From NCBI GenBank assembly GCA_041558415.1, contig JBFFEY010000036.1, positions 1 to 29,940 of the forward strand: 29,940 nt of DNA, in the 5' to 3' direction. The position numbers and the translations under genes were made by a program. Under the pieces are notes generated by a model. It was not told the DNA's origin. It saw only the letters and a list, made by a program, of their open reading frames with translations, and searched no databases. Origin of the DNA: SG8-39 sp041558415. GTDB lineage: Bacteria > Pseudomonadota > Gammaproteobacteria > Burkholderiales > SG8-39. Positions 1 to 10,174 of the stretch are shown here, in pieces. The stretch's first letter is position 1. Each line of letters opens with the position of its first letter.

Positions 1-1
1 G

Positions 2-772
2 CTGCTCGCCGCGCCGAACTGCCCGTCGGGGAGGATGGACCTGCTGCTGATGCCGGACCAGATGATGCTGCAGATCCACGAGTCGATCGGTCATCCGCTC
101 GAGCTCGACCGCATCCTGGGCGACGAGCGCAACTACGCCGGTACCAGCTTCGTCACGCCGGAGATGTTCGGGTCCTACCGCTACGGCTCGCCGCTGCTCA
201 ACGTCAGCCACGATCCGACGCGCGCCGAGGAATTCGCGAGCTTTCGCTGGGACGACGACGGCGCGCCGGCGGAAAAGGTCTGGCTGATCCGCGACGGCAT
301 CCTGGTCGCGCCGCTCGGCGCGCGCCTGTCGCAGGCGCGCGCGCAATTGCGCGGCACGGCGAACGCGCGCGCCAGCAACTGGAACCGGCCGCCGATCGAC
401 CGCATGGCCAACCTGAACGTCGAGCCCGGGGCCAGCACGCTCGAGGACATGATTGCCGCCATCGAACAGGGCGTGCTCATGCGCACGAACGTGTCCTGGT
501 CGATCGACGACGCGCGCAACAAGTTCCAGTTCGGATGCGAGTGGGGCGAGCGCATCGAAAACGGCCGGCGCGCCGGCGTGGTGAAGAACCCGAACTACCG
601 CGGCGTGTCGGCGACCTTCTGGAGGAGCCTCAGGATGGTGGGCGATGCCGCCACCTTCGAAGTGCACGGCACGCTGAACTGCGGCAAGGGCGAGCCGAAC
701 CAGGCGGTGCACTGCGGCCACGCCGCGCCGGCCTGCCTGTTCGGCGGCGTCGAGGTGTTCGGCGGCGGATGA
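2..772 (+). CDS. TldD-like metalloprotease subunit (TldD/PmbA family), 5' end missing
   Basis: The reading frame is open from the first bases of the window, so this is the C-terminal part of a longer protein (about 257 residues visible; TldD proteins are usually about 450-480). It carries the family's zinc motif HExxxH, seen as HESIGH shortly after position 90, followed by PLELDR. In this family TldD supplies the metal site and pairs with a TldE/PmbA-type subunit to form a heteromeric cytosolic protease that degrades unfolded or modified peptides. The C-terminus is glycine-rich (FGGVEVFGGG) and includes a Cys-containing NCGKGEP segment. Its stop overlaps the start of the partner gene (ATGA), so the two are probably translationally coupled. 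The sequence seems divergent from the classical E. coli TldD, so it may be a paralogue; I therefore give no symbol. Confidence 0.88.
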   Translation: MLAAPNCPSGRMDLLLMPDQMMLQIHESIGHPLELDRILGDERNYAGTSFVTPEMFGSYRYGSPLLNVSHDPTRAEEFASFRWDDDGAPAEKVWLIRDGILVAPLGARLSQARAQLRGTANARASNWNRPPIDRMANLNVEPGASTLEDMIAAIEQGVLMRTNVSWSIDDARNKFQFGCEWGERIENGRRAGVVKNPNYRGVSATFWRSLRMVGDAATFEVHGTLNCGKGEPNQAVHCGHAAPACLFGGVEVFGGG

Positions 773-2081
773 AGGACGCGTTCTACGATCTCGCCGCGCA
801 GCTCGAGCGCGGACTACGGGCGGGCGAGGTGCTGCTGCTCGGGCTGGACGCAGAGCGCTCCGACTTCGTGCGCTTCAACCGCGGCCGGGTGCGCCAGGCG
901 GGCAGCGTCGAGCAGCGCACGCTCGAAGTGCGGTTGCTCGCCGCCGGGCGGCAGGCCTCGGCAACGCTCGAGCTGGGCGACGGCGGGGGGGACTTCGAAC
1001 AGGCGCAGGATGCGCTCGGCGCGCTGCGCGAGGCGTTCGAGGGGCTGCCGGAGGACCCCTGGCTTCTGATCAACGAGACCCCCGCGTCGAGCGACAGCGA
1101 GCGGCGCGGCACGCTGCCGGCGGCCGACGCGGTGGTCGAGCAGGTGGTCGGCGCGGCAAGCGAGCGCGACCTGGTCGGCCTCTACGCCGGCGGCACGGTT
1201 TATCGCGGCTTTGCCAATTCGCTCGGCCAGCGCAACTGGCACGCGGTCGACAGCTTCAATTTCGACTGGAGCCTGCACGCGCCGTCGGGCCAGGCGGTGA
1301 AGTACGCCAGCGCCGGTTTCGACTGGGACGCGGCGGCGCTGGCCGCGCAGCTCGACACCGCGGCCGCGGCGCTCGCGCGGCTCGCTGCCCCGCCGCGCCG
1401 GCTGGCGCCCGGCGAGTATCGCGCCTACCTCGCGCCGCGCGCGATGGAGGAGCTGATGGGGCTGCTCGCCTGGGACGGCTTCTCGGCCCGCGCGCAGGCC
1501 ACCAAGCAAAGCCCGCTGCTGCGCATGGCGCAGGGCGCGCAGCTCTCGCCGGCGCTGACGGTCGTCGAAAACTGCGCCGCAGGCATTGCGCCGCCGTTCC
1601 AGGAAGACGGTTTCGTCCGGCCGCCGCGGCTGACGCTGATCGACGGCGGGCGCCTCGGCGCGACGCTGGTGGCGCCGCGCACCGCGAAGGAGTACCGCCT
1701 CGAGCCGAACGGCGCCGACGCCGGCGAGGCGCCGGAGTCGCTCGAGCTGGCCGCCGGCACGCTGCCGCAGGCCGACGCGCTCGCCGCGCTCGACACCGGG
1801 CTCTACGTCAGCAACCTCTGGTACCTGAACTACTCGGACCGCGCCGCCGGGCGCATCACCGGCATGACGCGCTTCGCCACCTTCTGGGTCGAGGGCGGGC
1901 GCATCGTCGCGCCGGTCGACGCGATGCGCTTCGACGACACGCTCTACCGCATGCTGGGCGAAAACCTCGAGGCGCTCACCGCAGAGCGCGAGCTGCTGCT
2001 CGATCCTTCGACCTACGAGGGGCGCTCGACCGCCAGTGCGCGGCTGCCGGGGGCGCTGCTGCGGGCGCTAAGATTCACGCT

Positions 2082-2085
<4 letters not shown>
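769..2085 (+). CDS. PmbA/TldE-like subunit of TldD/PmbA family protease
   Basis: A 438-residue protein starting at the ATG that overlaps the stop of the TldD-like gene. A longer frame opens further upstream, but that part lies over the conserved TldD C-terminus and is rejected. It lacks HExxxH, as expected for the non-catalytic PmbA/TldE-type partner. Family features visible are an N-terminal domain with RFNRGRVRQAG, a middle part with the R-x-Y-LAPRAMEEL segment, and a C-terminal stretch with SNLWYLNYSDR and GRITGMTRFATFWVEGGR that is typical of the family fold. With the upstream gene it should form a cytosolic heteromeric peptidase; the substrate cannot be read from sequence. The stop overlaps the asnS start by ATGA, placing all three genes on one transcript. 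Confidence 0.85.
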
Positions 2086-3485
<1,400 letters not shown>

Positions 3486-3507
3486 GTCTTCGAAAACGCA
3501 GGCAGTT

Positions 3508-3539
3508 GCAGGCGGGGTCTGCAGGCGGGGTCTGACCCC
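3508..3539. repeat. Tandem 13-mer plus GGGGTC/GACCCC palindrome (REP/MITE-like)
   Basis: In the 53-bp gap between asnS and the convergent methyltransferase, GCAGGCGGGGTCT occurs twice in direct tandem (3508-3520 and 3521-3533). The second copy runs into GACCCC, making the 13-bp dyad GGGGTC-T-GACCCC at 3527-3539. GGGGTCTGACCCC-type dyads recur in many environmental proteobacteria as short mobile or REP-like repeats; that parallel is from memory. The dyad could also help terminate the two convergent transcripts. It touches the stop codon of the minus-strand gene. Confidence 0.55.
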
Positions 3540-4198
3540 TAGGACGCGGGCGTGAAGACGAGGAAGTACTGGTTCGGCAGGAAGTCATGCGCCGCGATGC
3601 GGCGGTAGCCGGCCTGCGCCATTTCCTTTTCCACCGCCTCGGGCGCGAGGCGGCCGCTCACCGGCGGGCCGGTGGGCGAATCGAGTTTGAAGTCGATGAT
3701 CGCGACGCGCCCGCCGGGCCGCAGCCGCTCGCGCAGGCGCGCAAAATACTCCGGGCGCGCGCCGATGTGGTGATAGGTGTTGACCAGCAGCACCAGGTCG
3801 ACGGGCTCGGGCAGGCGCGGGTCGTCGGCCGCCGCAACGATGGCCCTGAGGTTGGCGAGCTGTTCCTTCGCCGCGCGCGCGTTCAGGTACTTCACCATGT
3901 CCGGCTCGAGGTCGGCGCCGGTGACCCCGCCCTGCGGCACCGCGCGCGCCAGGCGCACCGCGAAGTAGCCGGTGCCCGAGCCGATGTCGGCGACGCGCGC
4001 GTCGGGCGCGAGGGCGAGCGCGGCGACGACCTGGTCGGGCTTCTGCCATTGGTCGCGCGCCGGATCGTCGAACACCTGCGCCCAGCGCTCGGCGTCGCCG
4101 AAATGCCGGTGCATCGGCTGATGGCCGTGCTGCGCGAGCGCGAGCGAGGCGCCGAGCGCGGCAGCGAATGCGGCGAGGAGAGCAAGCAGGCGCTGCAT
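3539..4198 (-). CDS. Class I SAM-dependent methyltransferase with N-terminal signal peptide
   Basis: A 219-residue protein read from the ATG at 4198; a longer frame upstream of this start runs antisense over the ABC ATPase gene and is rejected. Residues 1-22 look like a Sec signal peptide (hydrophobic LLALLAAFAAALGASLALA). The rest is a Rossmann-type methyltransferase: motif I VADIGSGTGYFA at 69-80, an acidic GADLEPD at 94-100, DLVLLVNTYHH at 134-144 and the post-motif LRPGGRVAIIDFK at 159-171. The methyl acceptor is unknown. An export signal on a SAM-dependent enzyme is odd because SAM is cytoplasmic, although such annotated proteins do occur in proteobacteria. The gene is divergent from the ABC transporter operon and convergent with asnS. 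Confidence 0.82.
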   Translation of the reverse strand: MQRLLALLAAFAAALGASLALAQHGHQPMHRHFGDAERWAQVFDDPARDQWQKPDQVVAALALAPDARVADIGSGTGYFAVRLARAVPQGGVTGADLEPDMVKYLNARAAKEQLANLRAIVAAADDPRLPEPVDLVLLVNTYHHIGARPEYFARLRERLRPGGRVAIIDFKLDSPTGPPVSGRLAPEAVEKEMAQAGYRRIAAHDFLPNQYFLVFTPAS

Positions 4199-4273
4199 GG
4201 ACTGATCCGGTGGCTGCGAGAGGCGAAATGCTAGCAGGCGCGGGCGTAGCGCGAATTGGCTAAGCTTCGCCCG

Positions 4274-5200
4274 GTGCAGCCTATCATTTCGATCGCCGAC
4301 CTCTCGAAGACCTATGCCACCGGGCAGCAGGCGCTCAGGAACGTCAGCCTCGAGATCCGCCGCGGCGAGATCTTCGGCCTGCTCGGCCCGAACGGCGCCG
4401 GCAAGACGACGCTGATCGGCGCGGTCTGCGGCATCGTCAGGCCCACCGCCGGCCGCGTGACGGTCGCCGGACACGACATCCTGCGCGACTGGCGCGCGGC
4501 GCGATCGATGATCGGGCTGGTGCCGCAGGAGCTCACCAACAACGCCTTCGACTCGGTGTGGGGCACGGTGCGCTTCAGCCGCGGGCTGTTCGGCAAGGCG
4601 CCGGATGCGGCGCGCCTGCGCCGCGTGCTCGAGGACCTCTCGCTCTGGGAGCGGCGCGACAGCAAGGTGATGACGCTCTCGGGCGGCATGAAGCGGCGCA
4701 TGCTGATCGCCAAGGCGCTGGCGCACGATCCGCAGATTCTCTTCCTCGACGAGCCGACCGCGGGCGTCGACGTCGAGCTGCGCCAGGGCATGTGGCAGGC
4801 GGTGCGCCGGCTGCGCGAGGCCGGGGTCACCATCATCCTCACCACGCACTACATCGAGGAAGCCGAGCTGATGGCCGACCGCATCGGCGTCATCAACCAC
4901 GGCGAGATCGTGGTGGTCGACGACAAGGCCGCGCTGATGCAGCGCCTCGGACGCAAGCAATTGACGCTCGAGCTGCAGGCGCCGCTCGCGGCCGTGCCGG
5001 CGGCGCTCGCCGCGCGCGGCCTGACGCTCTCCGCCGGCGGGCGCGAGCTGGTCTACACCTACGATGCGCAGGCCGAGGCGAGCGGCATCGCCGACCTGCT
5101 CGGCCAGCTGGAGGCCGTCGGCATCGGCTTTCGCGATCTGCGCACCAGGCAGAGTTCGCTCGAGGACATCTTCGTCGACCTGGTGCGGGAGCGGCAGTGA
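4274..5200 (+). CDS. ABC transporter ATP-binding protein (YadG-like)
   Basis: ATPase subunit of an ABC-2 type exporter, 308 residues from the GTG at 4274. An upstream in-frame TTG at 4256 would add six residues, but MQPIISIADL aligns better with family N-termini. All hallmarks are present: Walker A GPNGAGKT (38-45), Q-loop Gln85, signature LSGGMK (135-140), Walker B ILFLDE (155-160) and H-loop His192 in LTTHYIEEAE. The sequence strongly resembles E. coli YadG as I remember it (LVPQE, LSGGMKRR, DEPTAGVD), and the length matches. It powers the permease encoded immediately downstream, whose GTG start overlaps this stop by GTGA. The transported substrate is unknown. Confidence 0.93.
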   Translation: MQPIISIADLSKTYATGQQALRNVSLEIRRGEIFGLLGPNGAGKTTLIGAVCGIVRPTAGRVTVAGHDILRDWRAARSMIGLVPQELTNNAFDSVWGTVRFSRGLFGKAPDAARLRRVLEDLSLWERRDSKVMTLSGGMKRRMLIAKALAHDPQILFLDEPTAGVDVELRQGMWQAVRRLREAGVTIILTTHYIEEAELMADRIGVINHGEIVVVDDKAALMQRLGRKQLTLELQAPLAAVPAALAARGLTLSAGGRELVYTYDAQAEASGIADLLGQLEAVGIGFRDLRTRQSSLEDIFVDLVRERQ

Positions 5201-5958
5201 ACCTGCACGCGATCCGCGCGATCTATCTGTACGAAATGGCGCGTACCGGGAGGACGCTCTTGCAGAGCATCGTCGCGCCGGTGGTGACGACCTCGCTGTA
5301 CTTCATCGTTTTCGGCGCGGCGATCGGCACGCGCATCGCCGAGATCGAGGGCGTCGCCTACGGCGCGTTCATCGTGCCGGGCCTGGTCATGCTGATGCTG
5401 CTCACGCAGAGCGTGTCGAACGCGTCCTTCGGCATCTTCATGCCGCGCTTCACCGGCACGTTCTACGAGATTCTGTCGGCGCCGGTGTCGGCGCTCGAGA
5501 TCGTGGTGGGCTACGTCGGCGCGGCGGCGACCAAGTCGCTGATCCTCGGCCTCATCATCCTGGCCACGGCGAGCCTGTTCGTGCCGCTGAGGATCGCGCA
5601 TCCGGGCTGGATGCTCGCCTTCCTGCTGCTCACCGCGGTGACCTTCAGCCTGCTTGGGTTCATCATCGGCATCTGGGCCGAGGGCTTCGAGCAGCTGCAG
5701 TTCGTGCCGCTGCTCGTCATCACGCCGCTCACCTTCCTCGGCGGCACCTTCTACTCGATCGACGTGCTGCCGCCCGCCTGGCAGACGGTGACGTTGTTCA
5801 ACCCGGTGGTCTACCTGGTGAGCGGGTTTCGCTGTAGCTTTTACGAGATTGCCGACGTGCACGTCGGCGTCAGTCTCGCGATGACCGCCGCCTTCCTCGC
5901 GGCCTGCCTGGTCGCGGTGTGGTGGATCTTCAAAACGGGCTACCGCCTCAAGGCCTAG
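5197..5958 (+). CDS. ABC-2 type permease (YadH-like)
   Basis: Integral inner-membrane permease of 253 residues, starting at the GTG that overlaps the ATPase stop. About six hydrophobic segments are visible, including SIVAPVVTTSLYFIVFGAAI, GAFIVPGLVMLMLL, SLILGLIILATASLFV, MLAFLLLTAVTFSLLGFIIG, LLVITPLTFLGGTFYSI and AMTAAFLAACLVAVWWIF. The GTFYSIDVLPPAWQ and FNPVVYLVSGFR segments are typical of the ABC2_membrane family. With the preceding gene it forms a homodimeric-type exporter like E. coli YadGH. An alternative frame starting at 4558 is only the out-of-frame reading of the ATPase gene and is rejected. Substrate unknown. Confidence 0.92.
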   Translation: MNLHAIRAIYLYEMARTGRTLLQSIVAPVVTTSLYFIVFGAAIGTRIAEIEGVAYGAFIVPGLVMLMLLTQSVSNASFGIFMPRFTGTFYEILSAPVSALEIVVGYVGAAATKSLILGLIILATASLFVPLRIAHPGWMLAFLLLTAVTFSLLGFIIGIWAEGFEQLQFVPLLVITPLTFLGGTFYSIDVLPPAWQTVTLFNPVVYLVSGFRCSFYEIADVHVGVSLAMTAAFLAACLVAVWWIFKTGYRLKA

Positions 5959-5991
5959 CTTGGGCATAATGCGGCGAGGAGGAGGTCAGTC

Positions 5992-6846
5992 ATGAAGCCG
6001 TCGGCGTTCGCCTACGCAAGGCCGCGCGCGCTCGAGGAGGCGTTCGCGCTGCTCGACAAGCACGGAGAAAACGCAAAGCTGCTGGCGGGCGGGCAGAGTC
6101 TGCTCGCCACCCTCAACATGCGCCTTGCGGCGCCCGAGATCCTGGTCGACATCGGCGCGATCCCGGGGCTCGACGGCATTGCGGTGCAAGGCAAGAACCT
6201 GGTGATCGGCGCACGCGCCACGCACCGCGCGATCGAGCGCTCCGAGGCGGTCGCCAAGCATGCGCCGCTGCTGGCGCAGGCCGCGCCGCACATCGCGCAC
6301 GTCGCGATCCGCAACGCCGGCACGCTGGGCGGCTCGCTCGCCATGGCCGATCCCGCGGCCGAGTGGCCGGCCTGCTGCATCGCGCTCGAGGCGAACATCG
6401 TCATCGCCTCGAAAAAAGGCGAGCGCCGCGTCCCGGCGGGCGAATTCTTCAAGGACCTCTACACCACGGCGCTCGGCGCCGGCGAGCTGATCACCGCGGT
6501 CGAGATCCCCTGCGCCGCAAAGGACGAGCGCCATGCCTTTCTCGAGCTGGTGCGCCGGCGCGGCGACTACGCGATCGTCGGGCTGGCGGCGCGCGCGCGC
6601 GTCAAGGGCAAGGCGCTCGCGGGCGTGCAGCTGGTGTTCCTCGGCGTCGGCGTGACGCCGGTGCAGGCGAAGGGCGCAATGGCCGCGCTCGAAGGCAAGG
6701 CGGCGGACGACGCCACGCTGCGCGCGGCACAGGCGGCGCTCGACGCGGAGCTCGCGCCGAGCGCCGACATCTACACCTCGGCCGAGGCCAAGCGCCACCT
6801 GGCGCGCGTGCTGGTGGCGCGCGCGGTCGCGGCACTCGCCGGCTGA
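5992..6846 (+). CDS. FAD-binding (CoxM-like) subunit of a molybdenum hydroxylase
   Basis: Medium subunit (284 residues) of a xanthine dehydrogenase/CO dehydrogenase-family enzyme. It passes electrons from the iron-sulfur subunit to an acceptor via FAD. Two FAD-binding motifs are clear: AGGQS at 32-36 (LLAGGQSLLATLNMRL) and TLGGSLAMADP at 111-121. The C-terminal CO_deh_flav_C-type domain follows from about residue 180. Start at ATG 5992 is supported by a strong GAGGAGG Shine-Dalgarno just upstream. A CATAAT hexamer at 5965-5970 could be a -10 element but lacks a clear -35. First of the order FAD / 2Fe-2S / Mo subunits, the same order as coxMSL. Confidence 0.93.
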   Translation: MKPSAFAYARPRALEEAFALLDKHGENAKLLAGGQSLLATLNMRLAAPEILVDIGAIPGLDGIAVQGKNLVIGARATHRAIERSEAVAKHAPLLAQAAPHIAHVAIRNAGTLGGSLAMADPAAEWPACCIALEANIVIASKKGERRVPAGEFFKDLYTTALGAGELITAVEIPCAAKDERHAFLELVRRRGDYAIVGLAARARVKGKALAGVQLVFLGVGVTPVQAKGAMAALEGKAADDATLRAAQAALDAELAPSADIYTSAEAKRHLARVLVARAVAALAG

Positions 6847-6868
6847 GCGCGAAGAAAGGAGACGGGGC

Positions 6869-7357
6869 GTGGAACAGCAGGTTGAAGCGACCATCACGGT
6901 GAACGGCACGCGGCTGACAAGGCGCATCGAGCCGCGCATGCATCTCATCGATTTCCTGCGCGAGGAGCTCGGGCTCACGGGCTCGCACGTGTCCTGCGAG
7001 CACGGCGTGTGCGGCGCCTGCACGGTGCGCGTCGACGGCGAAATCCGGCGCGGCTGCCTGACGCTCGCGGTGCAGGCCGACGGCAAGACGGTGGACACCG
7101 TCGAAGGCCTGTCGGACTCGGGCGAGCTCGCGGTGCTGCAGCAGGCCTTCCACGAGCGGAACGCCCTGCAGTGCGGCTACTGCACGCCGGGCATGCTGCT
7201 CACGGCGCAGGCGCTGATCAAGGAGCATCCCGAGGCGACGCGCGAGGAGATCCGCGAGTTCATGTCCGGGAATCTCTGCCGCTGCACCGGCTACCAGGCG
7301 ATCATCGACGCAATCGAGACGGTGCTGCGCACGCCGCGCAAGGAGGTGCTGCGATGA
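6869..7357 (+). CDS. 2Fe-2S (CoxS-like) subunit of a molybdenum hydroxylase
   Basis: Small subunit of 162 residues carrying two [2Fe-2S] clusters that relay electrons from the molybdenum site to FAD. The plant-ferredoxin-type cluster ligands are Cys43, Cys48, Cys51 and Cys63 (CEHGVCGAC...C); the second cluster uses Cys102, Cys105, Cys137 and Cys139 (CGYC...CRC). Start is a GTG at 6869 with GAAAGGAG upstream. The stop overlaps the start of the large subunit gene (ATGA). Length and cysteine spacing are normal for the family. Confidence 0.95.
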   Translation: MEQQVEATITVNGTRLTRRIEPRMHLIDFLREELGLTGSHVSCEHGVCGACTVRVDGEIRRGCLTLAVQADGKTVDTVEGLSDSGELAVLQQAFHERNALQCGYCTPGMLLTAQALIKEHPEATREEIREFMSGNLCRCTGYQAIIDAIETVLRTPRKEVLR

Positions 7358-9798
7358 ACGACCGCATTGACGCCGCCGCGCTCGCCCCGCAGGCCTCGGA
7401 AGTCGAGGCGCCGCCCAAACCCGACGTCGCCAGGACCGCCAAGCCCGCCAAGCCGCAGGTCGGCTACGTCGGCCAGAGCGTGCCGCGCGCCAACGCCAAG
7501 CGCCTGCTGCAGGGACGCGGCGCCTACACCGACGACCTCAAGTTCCCGCGCCTGGCGCAGGCGGTGTTCTTCCGCAGCCCGCATGCGCATGCGCGCATCA
7601 AGAAGCTCGATCTTTCCAAGGCGGCGCGCCAGCCCGGCGTGATCGCGGCCCTCGACGGCCGCGCGATCGCCGACTACTGCACGCCCTGGGTCGCGGTGCT
7701 CGGCCACCTGAAGGGCATCAAGTCGCCGCCCCAGTACGCCGTGGCGATCGACCGCGCCTGCTGGCAGGGCGAGGCCGTGGCGGCGATCGTCGCCGAGACG
7801 CGCGCCCAGGCCGAGGACGCGCTCGGCCACGTCGTCGCCGAGTGGGAGGAGCTGCCGGTGGTGACCGACATGGAGGACGCGCTGTCCAACCGCTATGTCA
7901 TCCACCCCGACCTCGGCGACAACATCTGCTTTGCCCGATCGTTCGAAACGGAAGGCTTCGAGGACGCGATCAAGCAGGCCGACCTGGTCGTCGAGGAGAC
8001 CTACGGCTTCGGCCGGCACACCGGCGTGACGATGGAAAGCCGCGTCATTCTGGCCGACTACAACGCCGCCGAGCACAGCCTGACCGTGTACCACGCCACG
8101 CAGGCGCCGCACATGATGCAGGACATCTTCTCGCGCCACCTCAATATCCCCGAGGCGAACGTGCGCGTGATCTGCAAGGACGTCGGCGGCTCCTACGGCA
8201 TCAAGGTGCACGTCTACCCGGACGAGATGGCGACCGCGGCGCTCTCGGTGATGCTGCGCCGGCCGGTGAAATTCGTCGCCGACCGGCTGGAGTCCTTCCT
8301 CACCGACATCCACGCGCGCGAGCACAAGGCGACGGTGCGCCTGGCCTGCAAGAAGGACGGCACCATCGTCGGCTTCGACCTCGACGATCTCACCGCGATC
8401 GGCCCGTACTCGGTCTACCCGCGCACCAGCGGCATCGAGGGCAACCAGGTGGTCAACCTCACCGGCGGACCGTACGCGCACAAGGCCTACCGCGCCAAGA
8501 TGAACGTGGTGTTCACCAACAAGAACGTCACCTGCCAGTACCGCGCCGTGGGCCACCCGATCGCCGTGGCGCTGACCGAGGGTATCGTCGACCTCGCCGC
8601 GCAGAAGCTCGGCATGGATCCGGCGGAATTCCGGCGCAAGAACCTGATCGCCGACGACGCCTATCCCTACAGCTTCCCCTCCGGGCTCAAGTTCGAGAAG
8701 CTCTCGCACCACCAGTGCCTCGACAAGCTGCTCGCGATGATGGACTACAAGGGCCTGCGCGCCGAGCAGGCCGCGCTGCGCAAGAAGAACATCCACCGCG
8801 GCATCGGCCTGGCGGCGATGATCGAGGTCACCAATCCCTCGCCCGCGTTCTACGGCGTCGGCGGCGCGCGCATCTCGGCGCAGGACGGCGCCACGGTGCG
8901 CCTCGAGCCGACCGGCATGGTGACCTGCCTGGTGAGCGTCACCGAGCAGGGGCAGGGCACCGAGGGCGTGTTCAACCAGATCTGCGCCGACGCGGTCGGC
9001 GTGACGATCGACAAGGTGCGCGTGATGACGGGCGACACCGGCGTGACGCCCTACGGCGGCGGCACCTGGGCCTCGCGCGGCGCGGGCATCGGCGGCGAGG
9101 CCGTGCTGCAGGCGGGCAAGGCCCTGCGCTCGAACATCCTCGACATCGCGGCTTTGGTGCTGCAGGTCGAGCGCGCCACGCTCGACGTGCGCGGCAACAG
9201 CGTGGTCGACAAGTCGAGCGGCGAGGAGAAGCTGCCGCTCGCGGAGGTCGGCCGCATCGGCTACTTCCGCCCCGACACGCTGCCGATGAAGTTCCAGGCC
9301 GAGCTCACCGTGACGCGGCACTACACGCCGCGCGAGTACGGCTTCACCTTCACCAACGGCATCCAGGCGTCCTACGTCGAGGTCGACACCGACACCGGCT
9401 TCGTCAGGCTGCTGCGCCACTGGTGCGTCGAGGACTGCGGCACGGTGATCAACCCGATGCTGGTCGACGAGCAGATCCGCGGCGGCGTGGTGCAGGGCAT
9501 CGGCGCGGCGATGCTCGAGGAGTGCCTGTACAGCGCCGAGGGCCAGCTGCTGAACGGCTCGCTTGCCGACTACCTGGTGCCGATGACCGGCGACACGCCG
9601 GACATCGAGATCGCGCACGTCGTGACGCCGACCAAGCAGTCCGAGCTCGGCGCCAAGGGCGTGGGCGAGGCCGGCACCGCGGGCGCGCCCGGCGCGGTGA
9701 TGAACGCGATCAACGACGCGCTCGCGCCTTTCAAGGTGCGGGTGACGGTGCAGCCGTTCACGCCGGAGCGTATTCTCAAGGCCCTCGGCAGGATCTAG
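7354..9798 (+). CDS. Molybdopterin-binding (CoxL-like) large subunit of a molybdenum hydroxylase
   Basis: Catalytic subunit of 814 residues; binds the molybdenum-pterin cofactor and hydroxylates the substrate with water-derived oxygen. The catalytic glutamate typical of the family is Glu772 in KGVGEAG. It is not a form I CO dehydrogenase: the AYxCSFR active-site loop is absent, and the region usually reading YRGAGRPE is QYRAVGHPIA (395-404). The first 40 residues are an Ala/Pro/Lys-rich extension before the a/b-hammerhead domain. Substrate unknown; the following cupin, VOC and flavin monooxygenase genes suggest an aromatic or N-heteroaromatic compound. A long antisense frame covers the whole gene but is a G+C-driven shadow. 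Confidence 0.94.
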   Translation: MNDRIDAAALAPQASEVEAPPKPDVARTAKPAKPQVGYVGQSVPRANAKRLLQGRGAYTDDLKFPRLAQAVFFRSPHAHARIKKLDLSKAARQPGVIAALDGRAIADYCTPWVAVLGHLKGIKSPPQYAVAIDRACWQGEAVAAIVAETRAQAEDALGHVVAEWEELPVVTDMEDALSNRYVIHPDLGDNICFARSFETEGFEDAIKQADLVVEETYGFGRHTGVTMESRVILADYNAAEHSLTVYHATQAPHMMQDIFSRHLNIPEANVRVICKDVGGSYGIKVHVYPDEMATAALSVMLRRPVKFVADRLESFLTDIHAREHKATVRLACKKDGTIVGFDLDDLTAIGPYSVYPRTSGIEGNQVVNLTGGPYAHKAYRAKMNVVFTNKNVTCQYRAVGHPIAVALTEGIVDLAAQKLGMDPAEFRRKNLIADDAYPYSFPSGLKFEKLSHHQCLDKLLAMMDYKGLRAEQAALRKKNIHRGIGLAAMIEVTNPSPAFYGVGGARISAQDGATVRLEPTGMVTCLVSVTEQGQGTEGVFNQICADAVGVTIDKVRVMTGDTGVTPYGGGTWASRGAGIGGEAVLQAGKALRSNILDIAALVLQVERATLDVRGNSVVDKSSGEEKLPLAEVGRIGYFRPDTLPMKFQAELTVTRHYTPREYGFTFTNGIQASYVEVDTDTGFVRLLRHWCVEDCGTVINPMLVDEQIRGGVVQGIGAAMLEECLYSAEGQLLNGSLADYLVPMTGDTPDIEIAHVVTPTKQSELGAKGVGEAGTAGAPGAVMNAINDALAPFKVRVTVQPFTPERILKALGRI

Positions 9799-9826
9799 CG
9801 GCCCGCGACGGGCCGGGGAGAACGAC

Positions 9827-10174
9827 ATGGCACAGACTGCGCACAAGATCGTCCGCAACGAGTTTCCCTGGGGCGTGATCGAATGGCTCGCTGGCGCCGA
9901 GGTTGGCAACGCGAAGGAGATCTCGCTCGCGCGCATGTCGCTGCCGCCCGGCAAGGGCACCGACGTGCACATCCACGGTAACTGCGAGGAGGCGGTGTAC
10001 GTGGTGCGCGGGCGCGTGGAATGCACGACCAACGGCGAGTCGGTGACGCTCGAGGCGGGCGAGCGCAGCGTGGTGCCGCGCGGCGCGGTGCACGCGCTGC
10101 GCAACGTCGGCGGCGAGCCGGCCGAGATCATGCTGTCGCACTCCTCGGCGGCGCGCGAATTCACGCTCGCCTAG
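9827..10174 (+). CDS. Small cupin-domain protein
   Basis: A single cupin domain of 115 residues. The first cupin motif supplies His48, His50 and Glu54 (DVHIHGNCEE) and the second supplies His89 (PRGAVHALRN), a normal metal-binding set. Start at ATG 9827 follows a GGGGAG Shine-Dalgarno, 28 bp after the molybdenum hydroxylase large subunit, so it probably belongs to the same transcript. Small cupins in catabolic operons can be dioxygenases, isomerases or ligand sensors; nothing here distinguishes these. An exact inverted repeat follows the gene. Confidence 0.85.
   Translation: MAQTAHKIVRNEFPWGVIEWLAGAEVGNAKEISLARMSLPPGKGTDVHIHGNCEEAVYVVRGRVECTTNGESVTLEAGERSVVPRGAVHALRNVGGEPAEIMLSHSSAAREFTLA

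Noticed and set aside
7354..9798. True aerobic CO dehydrogenase (coxL form I)
   Set aside because: The diagnostic AYxCSFR loop is absent, and no CODH maturation genes are nearby.
7291..10164. Minus-strand open frame of 957 codons over the molybdenum hydroxylase large subunit
   Set aside because: Runs antisense to a clearly recognisable gene; His/Arg/Val/Ala-rich low-complexity translation is typical of a G+C-driven shadow frame.
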